Positions 43,788 to 53,430 of a DNA stretch of 64,000 bases are shown piece after piece. Under the pieces are notes generated by a model that was given only the letters and a program-made list of their open reading frames with translations, was not told the DNA's origin and did no database searches. The DNA comes from CAWIHK01 sp963835935 (GTDB lineage Bacteria; Bacteroidota; Ignavibacteria; UBA10030; CAVZMI01). Where the stretch lies: contig CAWIHK010000005.1 of the NCBI GenBank assembly GCA_963835935.1, positions 186,001 to 250,000 on the forward strand. The letters are read 5' to 3'. How positions within the stretch are numbered: the stretch's first letter is position 1; the number at the start of each line of letters is the position of its first letter. A program made the translations under genes and the position numbers.

Positions 43788-45143
43788 TTATTTTGAAATA
43801 GTTAATAATGAATCAACAATTCCCAACTTTTGCATTTTTAATGCATGATCGGTGATAATATTAATTGTCGACGCATCGCACATAAAAATTGAGTTGCGGC
43901 CTTGAGGTTCCTGCGGCGGGTCGCCTACAAAAGAATCGCCTGCCCGCCAAACTCCATCTGGATGTTGCGCTCGTCCTTCGCCGCCCCATGTCCAAAAATT
44001 CGATCCGGCCATTGGTGCGCCAGCCCGGGCTGAATCGTATAATGTACGAAACACTAGATTATAATAATGGTCGCGTGCAGTTGTTGGTGTGCCGGGGGAA
44101 ATCACCCCGCTGTCCCTTCCAATTCCAAATTCCTCCATTACAACCGGTTTGTTCAACAACCGGGCATAACCTAGATGCTGATTGATATAATTAAGCGCTT
44201 TTTTTTCGGTTGATGGCAGTGTTTCCGAAATTCTTTTTGGGTTGAACCACCCCCAGTTTAACGGCCACAGATGAATTGTAACATAATCTATGTATCGTGA
44301 TTTGTGAGATTGAAGATAGATTTCAGGAGATTGGAGAGATCCTGCCAGCCCTTCGTTTCCGGTTGTTACGAGATGATTCGCGTCGAGAGAATGAATGTAT
44401 TCGGCGGTATTATCTATCCAACGATAATAATCATTCAAATTATGTTTGTCCCGATCAAAACGAGGGGCAGGACGCGGTTCATTCGCCAGTTCCCATGCCA
44501 TGATCGTCGGATCGTCTGAATAATTTCTGCCATTGATCGTGTTCTTGCGTGAAATAATCCGTTTCACATAATCGTTGTATAATTGAATCGCATCTGGCAT
44601 GGAATAAAATTTCGCCGAGAACTCCATAAAATTACCGTATCCTTTTGATGGATCTTCAGGATCTGCTCCTTCCGATTTTGTCACCCATGCAATGTATTGC
44701 GCCATACCGCCTGACCATTCCCAATAATTATTCAAATAAATCACGGCATTCATGTGGCGCTTAGCCATTTCTGATAGGAGAAAATCCAATCCGATCAACA
44801 ACGAATCATTGACTACGCCCGGAGATTTTTGAATTGCAGGTTTGATCGATCTGCGAATATACGATTCCTCCGACGCGCCAAGAATTCGCAGATTGGTGAT
44901 ATGATGTGCTTGCAACGAATCGAGTTCCCGCAACAATCGCGATCTGTCGCCGGTAAAACCGGTTGATCCGAGATAACAGCCATACCATATATTTGTTCCG
45001 GCATAATAATACGGTTTTCCGTCATGAATAAAATGCATTCCGTGTACACGAATGAAATCTTCACGTTCGTATGTAGAAGGAAGAAATGAACAAGATGAAA
45101 AAACCAACGAAGTCAGAATTATTAAAGAAATGTATTTATTCAT
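43788..45143 (-). CDS. GH5_7-type beta-mannanase, lipoprotein
   Basis: A 451-residue enzyme with a lipobox VFSSC at about residue 18. YAGTNIWYGCYLGSTGFTGD, the LNNYWEWSGGMAQY loop, acid/base Glu222 in WELANEPRP and nucleophile Glu338 in VVMEEFGIGRD define the GH5_7 mannanase type. It lacks the T9SS domain carried by its paralogue at 34341-35885 and instead should be lipid-anchored. First gene of an operon with the GH26 lipoprotein. The 285 bases upstream (45144-45428) hold no clear gene. Confidence 0.92.
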   Translation of the reverse strand: MNKYISLIILTSLVFSSCSFLPSTYEREDFIRVHGMHFIHDGKPYYYAGTNIWYGCYLGSTGFTGDRSRLLRELDSLQAHHITNLRILGASEESYIRRSIKPAIQKSPGVVNDSLLIGLDFLLSEMAKRHMNAVIYLNNYWEWSGGMAQYIAWVTKSEGADPEDPSKGYGNFMEFSAKFYSMPDAIQLYNDYVKRIISRKNTINGRNYSDDPTIMAWELANEPRPAPRFDRDKHNLNDYYRWIDNTAEYIHSLDANHLVTTGNEGLAGSLQSPEIYLQSHKSRYIDYVTIHLWPLNWGWFNPKRISETLPSTEKKALNYINQHLGYARLLNKPVVMEEFGIGRDSGVISPGTPTTARDHYYNLVFRTLYDSARAGAPMAGSNFWTWGGEGRAQHPDGVWRAGDSFVGDPPQEPQGRNSIFMCDASTINIITDHALKMQKLGIVDSLLTISK

Positions 45144-45428
45144 CTCGAATTATCTTCATAAAGAATTTAAAATAATCTTATTTCATACTCGATCAAATGA
45201 TTTGGGACACAATTACTCTTCACACGCATTCGACTTCTCTTGATACTTTTCATTCAAGATGAATGACTATTATGGGGAGGAATAAAACTTCTAACGATGT
45301 ATTTCCATTCCCACACTCTCTTCGAAGATACTATCTGAACGATTTAATTTCAAGAGGGAAACGAAATATATTCAAGCGACTATTGCTGGATCGAAAATAC
45401 TTAACAATTCTATTTGGTTGGACACATG

Positions 45429-47327
45429 TTATGAACTTTTCAAAATATTATCTATGGTCGTCAGCATCTGTTCCGCGTTGAATGGTTTCGCCAAAAATCC
45501 ATCAACAATCTCCCTCCATTCTTCCTGCTGGTTTCCTTTGAGTACCACTCCCGACATTGCCAGAATTTTAACCGTGGATGATATTTTTTTCAATCCAGCC
45601 ATCGTCGCTGCTCCATCGAGAACAGGCATCATAAGATCGCATATTACGAGGCGGATTCTTGATGCGTTATCCAAAAATTTTGTAAATCCATCCGCACCGT
45701 CGACAGCTTCCAGCGTCTCATATCCGTGCATTTCGAGCACTCGTTTCGCCATATCACGGATTGAAACTTCATCATCGATGATGAGGATCAACTCGCCGTC
45801 ACCTCGTGGAAGATCGCCTTTCCGTTGTTCTGCTTTCTTAACAACGCTTCCGGGAGATGATGGGAAATAGAGAGAAAAAGTGGTTCCCTTTTCTAATTCT
45901 GTGTCAACTTTTATAAATCCACCATGGCTCGTAAGAATCGTATGCACGGAAAGCAATCCTAATCCTGTTCCTTTTCCTCTCTCTTTGGTTGTAAAGAAAG
46001 GATTAAAAATATTTTCGAGATATTCGACCGGTATTCCAGGTCCATCATCCGACACTCGAACCACAACAAACGGCCCCGGCTTAACATTTGGATAAAGGCG
46101 CACATCATTCTCTTCTAAAAAAATATTTTCCGCCTGAAGTTCGAGCGTTCCCTCCTCCTGCATGGCATCGCGAGCATTTACACATAGATTCATTATCGCC
46201 TGATGGAATTGAGTAATATTACATGGAATAGGTGATAAATCGTGTGCGATATTACTTTTAAGAACGATTGATTTTGGAAACGTCTCGTTAATAATTTGTT
46301 GAACCTCTTTCAGCAGATACCTCGGCTGGGTTAGTATAAAGTTTTTTTCCGATCCGCGTGCAAACGAAAGTATCTGACGCACAATATCCGCTCCACGCAT
46401 AGCAGCCGCTTCTATAGTGCTTAGTATCCCCAGATTCTCAGCATCGATCAACCGCCGCTGCAACAGTTGAATGCTCATCATAATTGGAGACAGAACATTA
46501 TTGAGATCATGCGCAATACCCCCCGCTAAAAGTCCGATGCTTTCTAAACGTTGTGTTCTCAATATCTGTGTTTCCATCTGCTGCCGCTCGGATATATCTT
46601 CAAGAATACCGAATATCCGATAAATCTCCCCTTCCGCATTTCGAGCGATGTACGATTTACTTGACATCCAGCGTACTGTTCCGTCACTGCTGATAATACG
46701 AAAATCCTCATCGAATACTTCACCGTTACGTTGCGCTTCAAACGCCTTTTGCATGCGCTCGTAGTCATCCGGGTGAATGGAATCGATGAAGAAATATTCC
46801 ATCTGGTAGATTCCTTCACTGGAATGACCCCAGATATCTTCATAAGTGGGACTGATATAGAGAAGCCGTCCGGTTTTATAATCCTGTATCCAGAATACCT
46901 CGTGTACGGTCTCGGCCAATTCACGAAACATCTCCTGCCGTTCGAGGAGTGATTCTTCGATCTTCTTTCGTTCGGTGATGTCCTCAAAGATCGCCACGAT
47001 TTCGCCTGAAGGGAGTTTGTAGACATAGTTCTCATACCAACCCGTCAGGCGCTCATCCTGATACAAAGTAACCGGGTGGTAGGCAGGTTCGCCGGTCCGC
47101 CACACCTTCCGAAATACATCAATCAGCCCAAATTGCTCCACACCGGGCCGCACTTCAAAAATACTTTTTCCAATCAGCCGTTCCCGTTGATCGTGATCAA
47201 TTTTTTCGCCTGCGCGGTTGAAGTCTTTGAAGATGAAGTCCTTGCCGTTATCTATGACTTCATAAACCGCGACACCGTTGTTAATGCCGTCGAACAAGGT
47301 GCGGTATCGCGCTTCGCTTTCACTCAA
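45429..47327 (-). CDS. PAS-PAS-histidine kinase-receiver, main part of a split hybrid kinase
   Basis: The 632-residue reading has two PAS domains (about 5-120 and 135-250), a HisKA domain with His273 in GGIAHDLNNVLSPI, an ATPase domain (LCVNARDAM, DDGPGIP, GKGTGLGL) and a C-terminal receiver with phospho-acceptor Asp564 in LVICDLMMP. The N terminus continues, in another frame, from the receiver-PAS reading at 47354-48352. One base missing from the 7-A tract at 47375-47381 (minus strand Ts) restores a continuous FSVSFSDITNRKQVEIALSE linker. Without that base this part lacks a good start, so the pair is best viewed as one gene of about 970 codons. Confidence 0.85.
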   Translation of the reverse strand: MSESEARYRTLFDGINNGVAVYEVIDNGKDFIFKDFNRAGEKIDHDQRERLIGKSIFEVRPGVEQFGLIDVFRKVWRTGEPAYHPVTLYQDERLTGWYENYVYKLPSGEIVAIFEDITERKKIEESLLERQEMFRELAETVHEVFWIQDYKTGRLLYISPTYEDIWGHSSEGIYQMEYFFIDSIHPDDYERMQKAFEAQRNGEVFDEDFRIISSDGTVRWMSSKSYIARNAEGEIYRIFGILEDISERQQMETQILRTQRLESIGLLAGGIAHDLNNVLSPIMMSIQLLQRRLIDAENLGILSTIEAAAMRGADIVRQILSFARGSEKNFILTQPRYLLKEVQQIINETFPKSIVLKSNIAHDLSPIPCNITQFHQAIMNLCVNARDAMQEEGTLELQAENIFLEENDVRLYPNVKPGPFVVVRVSDDGPGIPVEYLENIFNPFFTTKERGKGTGLGLLSVHTILTSHGGFIKVDTELEKGTTFSLYFPSSPGSVVKKAEQRKGDLPRGDGELILIIDDEVSIRDMAKRVLEMHGYETLEAVDGADGFTKFLDNASRIRLVICDLMMPVLDGAATMAGLKKISSTVKILAMSGVVLKGNQQEEWREIVDGFLAKPFNAEQMLTTIDNILKSS

Positions 47328-47353
47328 GGCTATTTCTACCTGTTTACGGTTGG

Positions 47354-48352
47354 TTATATCAGAAAAAGAAACCGAAAAAAACCTTTCTCTGTCGAGTAAG
47401 CATTACCTTCAAAATATTTTTGATTATGGGGTGAATACATTTCGTATCGTGTTGATTTCCCAGTCAACGCAACCGGTCCGAATACTTCAACCCATTTTTG
47501 CAATTCTCCCTTTGGGAGAATTTCGCTGACCTTCTTGCCTACAACATTCTCTGCCTTCACATTTAAATAATATTCGTAGGCAGAATTCACTTCCAGAGTG
47601 ATATAATCGATTGGAACGCCATCATCATTGCAAATGATTTTATGAATTGCGAATCCATTCTCCATCTTTGAAAATAATGTCCGGTATTTATTTTCACTTT
47701 CCTGGAGTACTTCTTCACTCTTCTTTCTATTTTCAATTTCTTCTTTCAGATACTCCGTCAGATGCTGCGCTGCATTATAATCTTTCCGCAATTTCTCGTT
47801 TGCGTTTTCGAGTTCAATTTTATTTCTCTGTTGTTTCTCGAGTTCCATTTTCATTTGCCGGGTTTGTTCAGCCAAAAGTGTTTCAAGCTGATCCTTTTCA
47901 TGACGCTGTTGATTGATTTCGACGGAGTCGTGCTTTAGCCCGGTGAAGCCATACTTTAATGCGGCTTTTAACTTTGCCATGGCTCGAATTAGAGCAGTCA
48001 ATTCTGTAGCGTCAATAGGTTTTTTAAGAAATGCCTCAGCTCCGGCTTTTAAAGCTTTTACGCGGGCAGTTCTGTTTGTTTTCTGTGTTATGAGGAAAAT
48101 TACGGGAATGCTTTTGAGGTGTTCGTCAGCTTTTATCTGCCGGCAAAATTTGAAACTATCTATACCGGAAATTCGAATATCAAGAATTATGATATCAGGA
48201 TCCTGTTCACGTGCGATATCAATACCGATTTTAGATGTCAAAGCCGAGAATACTATTGCTTTGGGAAAAACGTTCCGAATTGCTCCGTTCAATTTTTTCA
48301 AGTCAGTTTGATTCTCATCAACGACAAGAATTTTTAATAAATTTCTTCCCAT
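47354..48352 (-). CDS. Receiver-PAS portion of the split hybrid kinase
   Basis: A 332-residue reading. Residues 8-125 are a receiver domain: ILVVDENQTD, phospho-acceptor Asp58 in IIILDIRISG and a Lys in AFLKKPIDA. A coiled coil (about 150-215) leads to a PAS domain (SENKYRTLFSKMENGFAIHK, NVVGKKVSEILP) that ends prematurely at FRFLFLI after the T tract. In the intact gene this would give receiver-coil-PAS-PAS-PAS-kinase-receiver, a soluble kinase with no membrane segment. Confidence 0.85.
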   Translation of the reverse strand: MGRNLLKILVVDENQTDLKKLNGAIRNVFPKAIVFSALTSKIGIDIAREQDPDIIILDIRISGIDSFKFCRQIKADEHLKSIPVIFLITQKTNRTARVKALKAGAEAFLKKPIDATELTALIRAMAKLKAALKYGFTGLKHDSVEINQQRHEKDQLETLLAEQTRQMKMELEKQQRNKIELENANEKLRKDYNAAQHLTEYLKEEIENRKKSEEVLQESENKYRTLFSKMENGFAIHKIICNDDGVPIDYITLEVNSAYEYYLNVKAENVVGKKVSEILPKGELQKWVEVFGPVALTGKSTRYEMYSPHNQKYFEGNAYSTEKGFFRFLFLI

Positions 48353-48542
48353 ACACTTGCCTCAAGTATGGTTGACAAGAGCAACCATACATCCATAGAT
48401 CTCAACAATGGCCGTGGAAACCGACTTATTTGAAAAACCGTCAATAATTGACGGTATGACTTTCATCGATTTTTAATATTGCATATAACAGAATATACCC
48501 TTGTTATTACGGAAACCTGAAAGTTGAATTCTACAAAAAACA

Positions 48543-48630
48543 TGCTCCACCAATTATATATGAATCGCTTAGTTCCGCATTTTTGAGTTCTATTTGACAG
48601 GATAATCTTCCATATTTTTGCCGCAAATCC
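48543..48630 (+). repeat. Dispersed repeat, copy B
   Basis: GCTCCACCAATTATA followed about 30 bases later by AGTTCTATTTGACAG and CATATTTTTGCCGCA matches the order and spacing of blocks at 17004-17085. It lies in the 315-base gap between the hybrid kinase and the capA-like gene, which otherwise shows nothing. Confidence 0.5.
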
Positions 48631-48667
48631 TGTTCATATGTATAATCGGCAGTAATCTTTATTAACA

Positions 48668-49549
48668 TTACTCTTCTATCGTAACAGGGCAAAAATCGTT
48701 TGTTGTTGGATCGGAAGAAATGCTACACGGAATTTGTTTAATGGTGACTGGCTCTCCTTTTACAAAAAATGCCTGAAATATCATAGTCTTTTTATAGCGC
48801 GGATTCGTATTTCCTCCAAAGACAAAATTACCTAGACTGTAAGCGATATACTTCCCTTTATATGTCTCGACCGGCTGTAAGACGTGTGGATGATGCCCGA
48901 CAACCAGATCGGCGCCGGCATCGATTAGTTCATGAGCCATCATCTTCTGCTGCGCGTTTGGTTTGTATTCTTTTTCTTTTCCCCAGTGCATGACGACGAT
49001 AATAAAATCTACCGAATCACGAATCTCTTTAATATAGGAGAGCATATCTTCATTCACATGAAAACAATTGCCTATGAACGCAAACCGTAGGCCTTTGATA
49101 TTCTTTATCAGATATTTATCATATCCGAAATAATCGATTTTATACTTATCTAAATTCATTCTTGTCTTCGCAAATCCGTCATTTCCATAATCGTGCGAGT
49201 GATTATTGGCAATCGTCACACACTCGACGCTTCCTTCTTTTAGGATATTTAGATATTCCGGTTTACCTCGGAAGCGAAATTGTTTTTCGACCGGCCGTCC
49301 GGCATCGATGATTGCAGTTTCGAGGTTTGCGACTGTGTAATCATCAGCCGCAAGTATATTTTTTACTTTGGAGAAGAAATAGGAATATCCATATTTCGCA
49401 ACGTACTCATCGAACACCGTTGATCTCATATCGTTACCGATGGTACAGTCGCCGAGAAAGCTGATGGTGACCTGAGGAAAAAGGGGTGCAGTGAAAAATA
49501 TTAGAGTGATGAAAATTATTTTTATATGAATATGGATAAATGGTTTCAT
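48668..49549 (-). CDS. CapA-family metallophosphoesterase-like protein
   Basis: A 293-residue secreted protein with a signal peptide (IIFITLIFFTAPLFPQ). TISFLGDCTIGND opens the PGA_cap domain; VANLETAI, VTIANNHSHDYG, VVMHWGKEKEY and VVGHHPHVLQPVE are its metal-site motifs. CapA proteins take part in poly-gamma-glutamate capsule assembly, but most homologues outside Bacillus have unknown targets. No capB/capC neighbours are present. It lies next to the polysaccharide region, separated by the IS copy. Confidence 0.85.
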   Translation of the reverse strand: MKPFIHIHIKIIFITLIFFTAPLFPQVTISFLGDCTIGNDMRSTVFDEYVAKYGYSYFFSKVKNILAADDYTVANLETAIIDAGRPVEKQFRFRGKPEYLNILKEGSVECVTIANNHSHDYGNDGFAKTRMNLDKYKIDYFGYDKYLIKNIKGLRFAFIGNCFHVNEDMLSYIKEIRDSVDFIIVVMHWGKEKEYKPNAQQKMMAHELIDAGADLVVGHHPHVLQPVETYKGKYIAYSLGNFVFGGNTNPRYKKTMIFQAFFVKGEPVTIKQIPCSISSDPTTNDFCPVTIEE

Positions 49550-49612
49550 TCTGATTGCTTTTAAGTGACAAAATCAAACGATAGAAACAACTATATCATT
49601 AATAATAATTTA

Positions 49613-50793
49613 TCAGTGCTGTCCAAAACCCGGGAATGCTAATTGGCCGTCACCAAGCAAATAAGGTGGACCTTCAAATGGATCATTGAGCCACAATCGA
49701 AGATCACGATACGAGAACAAGTTGAACCGCAGCAATGCAACCATAGTGGAGAATGACCAGCGACAAAATGCTGAGATCATCTTCATATATTTCAGAAGTA
49801 GTATCGCGATAAGCGCAGTCCAGATTTGAACCAATACAGCATTTTTGCTTGTTCCAACGAACGTCTTGATACGAAGATTCTGTTTGATTGTCTTGAAGAA
49901 CGTTTCTATAGCCCATCGATCTTTATAAATCGATGCGATTGTCGAAGCTGCGAAATCCATATGATTTGTCACAAGAATGATTCTGCGTTGTTCTTTCTCA
50001 TCATAGACCACGATTCGTCGAAGATGATGTGGGCAAGGCTTTGAAGCATAGAATCCTTTAAAGGTAATCTCTTGATCGGCGATGATCGATGTGTTCTCCG
50101 GTAACGATCGATGATGCTTAACCTTATAATTTGTATTACATCGTAACCGTGTGACAAAGAAAACGCCATTCGTAATCCACTGTGTCAGAAGTGCGAAATC
50201 AGTATACCCGCGATCGTAGACTACAATGGATCCCGGATCGAACGAAAAATGGCCTAAAATATGCTTTTTCAAAGCATCCACCTCATGAATCGTGCCATCG
50301 GTAACATGAGCAAAACACGGCAAGTATCCGTCATGATCCAAGACCATGTGAAGGTTTACGGCTCCCTTTGTACGACGGAACTTTGCCCAGTCGAACATTG
50401 TCAGACATAAATCTATCACTGTTGCGTCAATGCTGAAGAGCTTGTTCTTAAATCGAAATTTGCGTTTCCCATTCCATGCTCCTTGAGCAATGGTCAGGAA
50501 GTCGAAAAATATCTGTTGATAGATCCGCCAGTCGCGGTGTTCGTTCGCATAGGCGAGCGTTGAATGGATCGGTACTTTTCGGACTCCCATAAGAGAAAGT
50601 TTTCCGAGACTACTTTTCAATCCAGTGCTGATCTCTCGTAATGATTTAGTCTGGACCAGTTGGCAAAATGATCGCATGTCGGAAATCCCTTAATGTATCG
50701 ATCACCCTTATAACGGTGTACTGCTGCATGGAATTTATGTCGATCAATTAATTGTAGAATTTGTGCAAAAAGTGATGTACCTTTCGATTGAAT
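49613..50793 (-). pseudogene. IS4-family transposase, frameshifted and lacking a normal start
   Basis: The main reading (49613-50677) holds the DDE core: SIDATVIDLC, VVYDRGYTDFA and the YREK motif YKDRWAIETFFKTIKQN, ending PGFGQH. The N-terminal segment continues in another frame upstream as LFAQILQLIDRHKFHAAVHR, then YKGDRYIKGF; a missing base near 50683-50686 breaks the frame. At the expected start, 6 bases after GGAGG, there is ATT (50791-50793) rather than ATG. The copy is probably dead. Terminal inverted repeats were not found by eye. Confidence 0.8.
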
Positions 50794-51045
50794 TCAGACC
50801 TCCTTAAGTTTGTGACTTTTTGGTTTCGCAATCAAAAGATACTCACTTCTGGAGGTCTTTTCTATTTATTTTTGACAAGTCTGATAATTTATATATTTTT
50901 TGTTGGTCCTAATGAGAATCATTGTACATTTGTTGCTGGATAATCAATAGCTACACAATCCAAGGATTCAGTCAGTTTGTATATTTCACTAAATAATTTT
51001 ACTTTATGGTAAATGAAAAACATTTGAATAACAATACATTGAAAG

Positions 51046-51074
51046 TTGTTCTGTAACATTTTACTGTATATAAT
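51046..51074 (+). promoter_or_regulatory. Possible promoter for the DUF268 gene
   Basis: A perfect TATAAT (51069-51074) with TTGTTC 17 bases upstream (51046-51051). The surrounding 50880-51194 is AT-rich and holds no gene. Confidence 0.4.
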
Positions 51075-51194
51075 TCCCATTTTATATGTTTTCAATTATA
51101 CAATAAAATTAATCAAACACCAAATATTTTAGATCGAGATTAACTGCCTCCTGATTGTTGAATATCGTTGGAGAGAATGATAAAAAGGAACAAA

Positions 51195-51995
51195 ATGAAT
51201 AAAATAATGAGACATAACCTGATTCGGCTTTATACCATTTTAAAATTATTTGGATTTGACCCACTTGTATTGATTAATAATTTACGTGATTTGCCGTTTT
51301 ATTTTTTTGACTACTCTAAAATCAAAAAACAAAAAGGGCATGATTCCAAATTTTATTTTGGGAATAACTATCCAATACTTGGTGAACGGTTTTCTGAATC
51401 AGGCACTATGTCTGGTCATTATTTTCATCAAGATTTATTTATTGCAAGAAAAATATTTGTAAATAACCCTAAACGACATCTTGACATTGGGTCAAGAACG
51501 GATGGATTTGTAGCTCACGTTGCTGTTTATAGAAAAATTGAGATAATCAATATCAGGAATCAAACAAGTAAGGTTACTAATATAATTTTTAGAAGAGCAG
51601 ACTTAATGCAACTTCCTGATGATATGATCAACGCCTACGACTCAATTTCCTCGCTTCACGCAATCGAACATTTCGGATTGGGAAGATATGGCGATCCAAT
51701 TGATTATAATGGCTATGAAAAAGCGATTATTAATATTACAAAAATATTACAAACTGGAGGAATATTTTATTTTTCGGTTCCGATTGGCCCTCAAAGAATT
51801 GAATTTAATGCTCACAGAGTGTTTTCTGTTCGGTTCTTACTCGATCTTTTTAAAAATTGTTTTACATTGAATAGTTTTTCATTTGTCGATGACAATGGCG
51901 ATTTGTTTGAAAACGTCGAATTAACTCAAATTGAAATTAACAGAAATTATGGATGTCACTACGGTTGTGGAATATTTGAATTAATCAAAAAATAA
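51195..51995 (+). CDS. DUF268 protein, methyltransferase-like, polysaccharide locus
   Basis: A 266-residue protein. RHLDIGSRTDGFVAHVAVY resembles a SAM-binding motif I, and LHAIEHFGLGRYGDPIDYNG with YFSVPIGPQRIEFNAHRVF is the DUF268 signature. Such proteins occur in O-antigen and glycan clusters and may methylate a sugar or lipid-linked glycan. The ATG at 51195 follows AAAGG; ATG 51177 and TTG 51168 in frame are alternatives. It is the only plus-strand gene of the polysaccharide region and has low GC. Confidence 0.72.
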   Translation: MNKIMRHNLIRLYTILKLFGFDPLVLINNLRDLPFYFFDYSKIKKQKGHDSKFYFGNNYPILGERFSESGTMSGHYFHQDLFIARKIFVNNPKRHLDIGSRTDGFVAHVAVYRKIEIINIRNQTSKVTNIIFRRADLMQLPDDMINAYDSISSLHAIEHFGLGRYGDPIDYNGYEKAIINITKILQTGGIFYFSVPIGPQRIEFNAHRVFSVRFLLDLFKNCFTLNSFSFVDDNGDLFENVELTQIEINRNYGCHYGCGIFELIKK

Positions 51996-52260
51996 TATGC
52001 TCAACAATGGTTCTATCATTATTTCAAGAATTCTGCCTGGCTTGAACTCTTCCGCTAAAGAATAAAACTATCTCCACCATCATACGTTATATAGACTCGA
52101 CCATTAGCTATATAGTTAGTTGATTTCTTGTGGCACAATCCGGTTTTATAAATTTCAACCAAGGACGACCCAACCGTAAATCGTCATATTCTATAATAAT
52201 AAAAATATAACCCAAATTAAAATCAATTTATTTATCATTTTATTATATCGTGATTGAAAA

Positions 52261-53430
52261 TTAACGGCTGACATTCCATATCGGCTTTTGCTTTTTTAAT
52301 ATTGCTTTCAGAGAACCGAAAAACAATGCGTAATTCATCGCAAGAAAATAATATGGATATTTGAGACATCCAATTTTAATTTTAAAAGTATCAGCGATGA
52401 ATCCAAGCAAACTGACAATAGAAATGCCTATCCATGCAACAATTGTTATCTTAAATATGCTCGATTGATTAATCAAAATCGAAGAGATGATGATTGTCAA
52501 GAGTAATAAAAATGGGATGAACCATCGTATAATTTTGTGTGACCACAAAGAAAAAGCTAAGAATCCATATTGGGGCGTCAAAAGCGGAGCAATGCGGGAT
52601 AAAATATTAAAGTTCTGGGCGCCAATCCTTACCTTCCGGCGAAATTCTCCACGCACAGAATTTTCAAAATATTCAAACGCCAACGCATTTTGTGCAAATA
52701 CTGTTCTATATCCTTTTTTAAGAATTTCTATGGGAATAAAGAAATCATCAGCGATAGAAATATCTAAAGGCAAAGGAGTGAATAATAATTTTCTGATTGC
52801 ATAAATTCCACCTGTAGCACCGAGTAATGAACCAGAAATACTTTCCAAGGATTTTATTAAATTTTCAAATGCCCAATAAGTATACTCACCTGTTTTCCCT
52901 GAATTATCGTTGGGAGCTAATAGCTGTAAATGTCCCGAAACCGCCCCGACTGTCGGATCATCAAAGTGCTCGACTAATTCTTTTATTGCTTGGGAATCAA
53001 ATTCGGTGTTTGCATCAGAAAAGACAATAATTTCTCCATTGGCTTGAGCGACAAGATCATTAAGCACTGCGGCTTTTCCTCGTCTGTTTTTGTACAAAAA
53101 AATAGAAACTGAATCCAACGTGGAATTTCGAAGGATATCCTCACTTCGATCCGAGGAACCGTCTAACCCAAAAAGAATCTGTAACTTCCCGGGCGGGTAC
53201 GCATAGGAACGAATGTTCTCCAGTTTGGCGCCTAATATTTTTTCTTCATTATAGACCGAGATGACCAACGATACTGTCGGTAATGGTTTATAAATGGATT
53301 CTCTGGATGGATTTCCTTTCCGAGTGATCATAAATAATATTATTGGATAGAAAACGTAGGAATGCAAAAATAGTGCTATAACAATCCAAAAAATAATATT
53401 CAGTATCATTAGCATCAAACTTCCGATCAA
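52261..53430 (-). CDS. Membrane-bound family 2 glycosyltransferase
   Basis: A 389-residue processive-type GT2. One N-terminal membrane helix (IIFWIVIALFLHSYVFYPII) precedes the GT-A domain: TVSLVISVYNEEKILGAKLE, IIVFSDANTEFD (metal-binding DxN/DxD), GGIYAIRK and the RRKVRIGAQNF region corresponding to Q/RxxRW. Three or four C-terminal helices follow. Its start overlaps the stop of the upstream transferase by 4 bases. Donor and acceptor are unknown. Confidence 0.85.
   Translation of the reverse strand: MIGSLMLMILNIIFWIVIALFLHSYVFYPIILFMITRKGNPSRESIYKPLPTVSLVISVYNEEKILGAKLENIRSYAYPPGKLQILFGLDGSSDRSEDILRNSTLDSVSIFLYKNRRGKAAVLNDLVAQANGEIIVFSDANTEFDSQAIKELVEHFDDPTVGAVSGHLQLLAPNDNSGKTGEYTYWAFENLIKSLESISGSLLGATGGIYAIRKLLFTPLPLDISIADDFFIPIEILKKGYRTVFAQNALAFEYFENSVRGEFRRKVRIGAQNFNILSRIAPLLTPQYGFLAFSLWSHKIIRWFIPFLLLLTIIISSILINQSSIFKITIVAWIGISIVSLLGFIADTFKIKIGCLKYPYYFLAMNYALFFGSLKAILKKQKPIWNVSR

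Noticed and set aside
22536..45143. A SusC/SusD polysaccharide utilisation locus
   Set aside because: No TonB-dependent porin or SusD lipoprotein is present; the lipoproteins found are enzymes.
45263..45481. 72-codon plus-strand frame with GGGGAGG upstream
   Set aside because: It runs into the antisense of the kinase C terminus and has no recognisable protein features.
48668..49549. A poly-gamma-glutamate capsule operon
   Set aside because: Only the CapA-like gene is present; CapB and CapC partners are missing, so capsule synthesis is not claimed.
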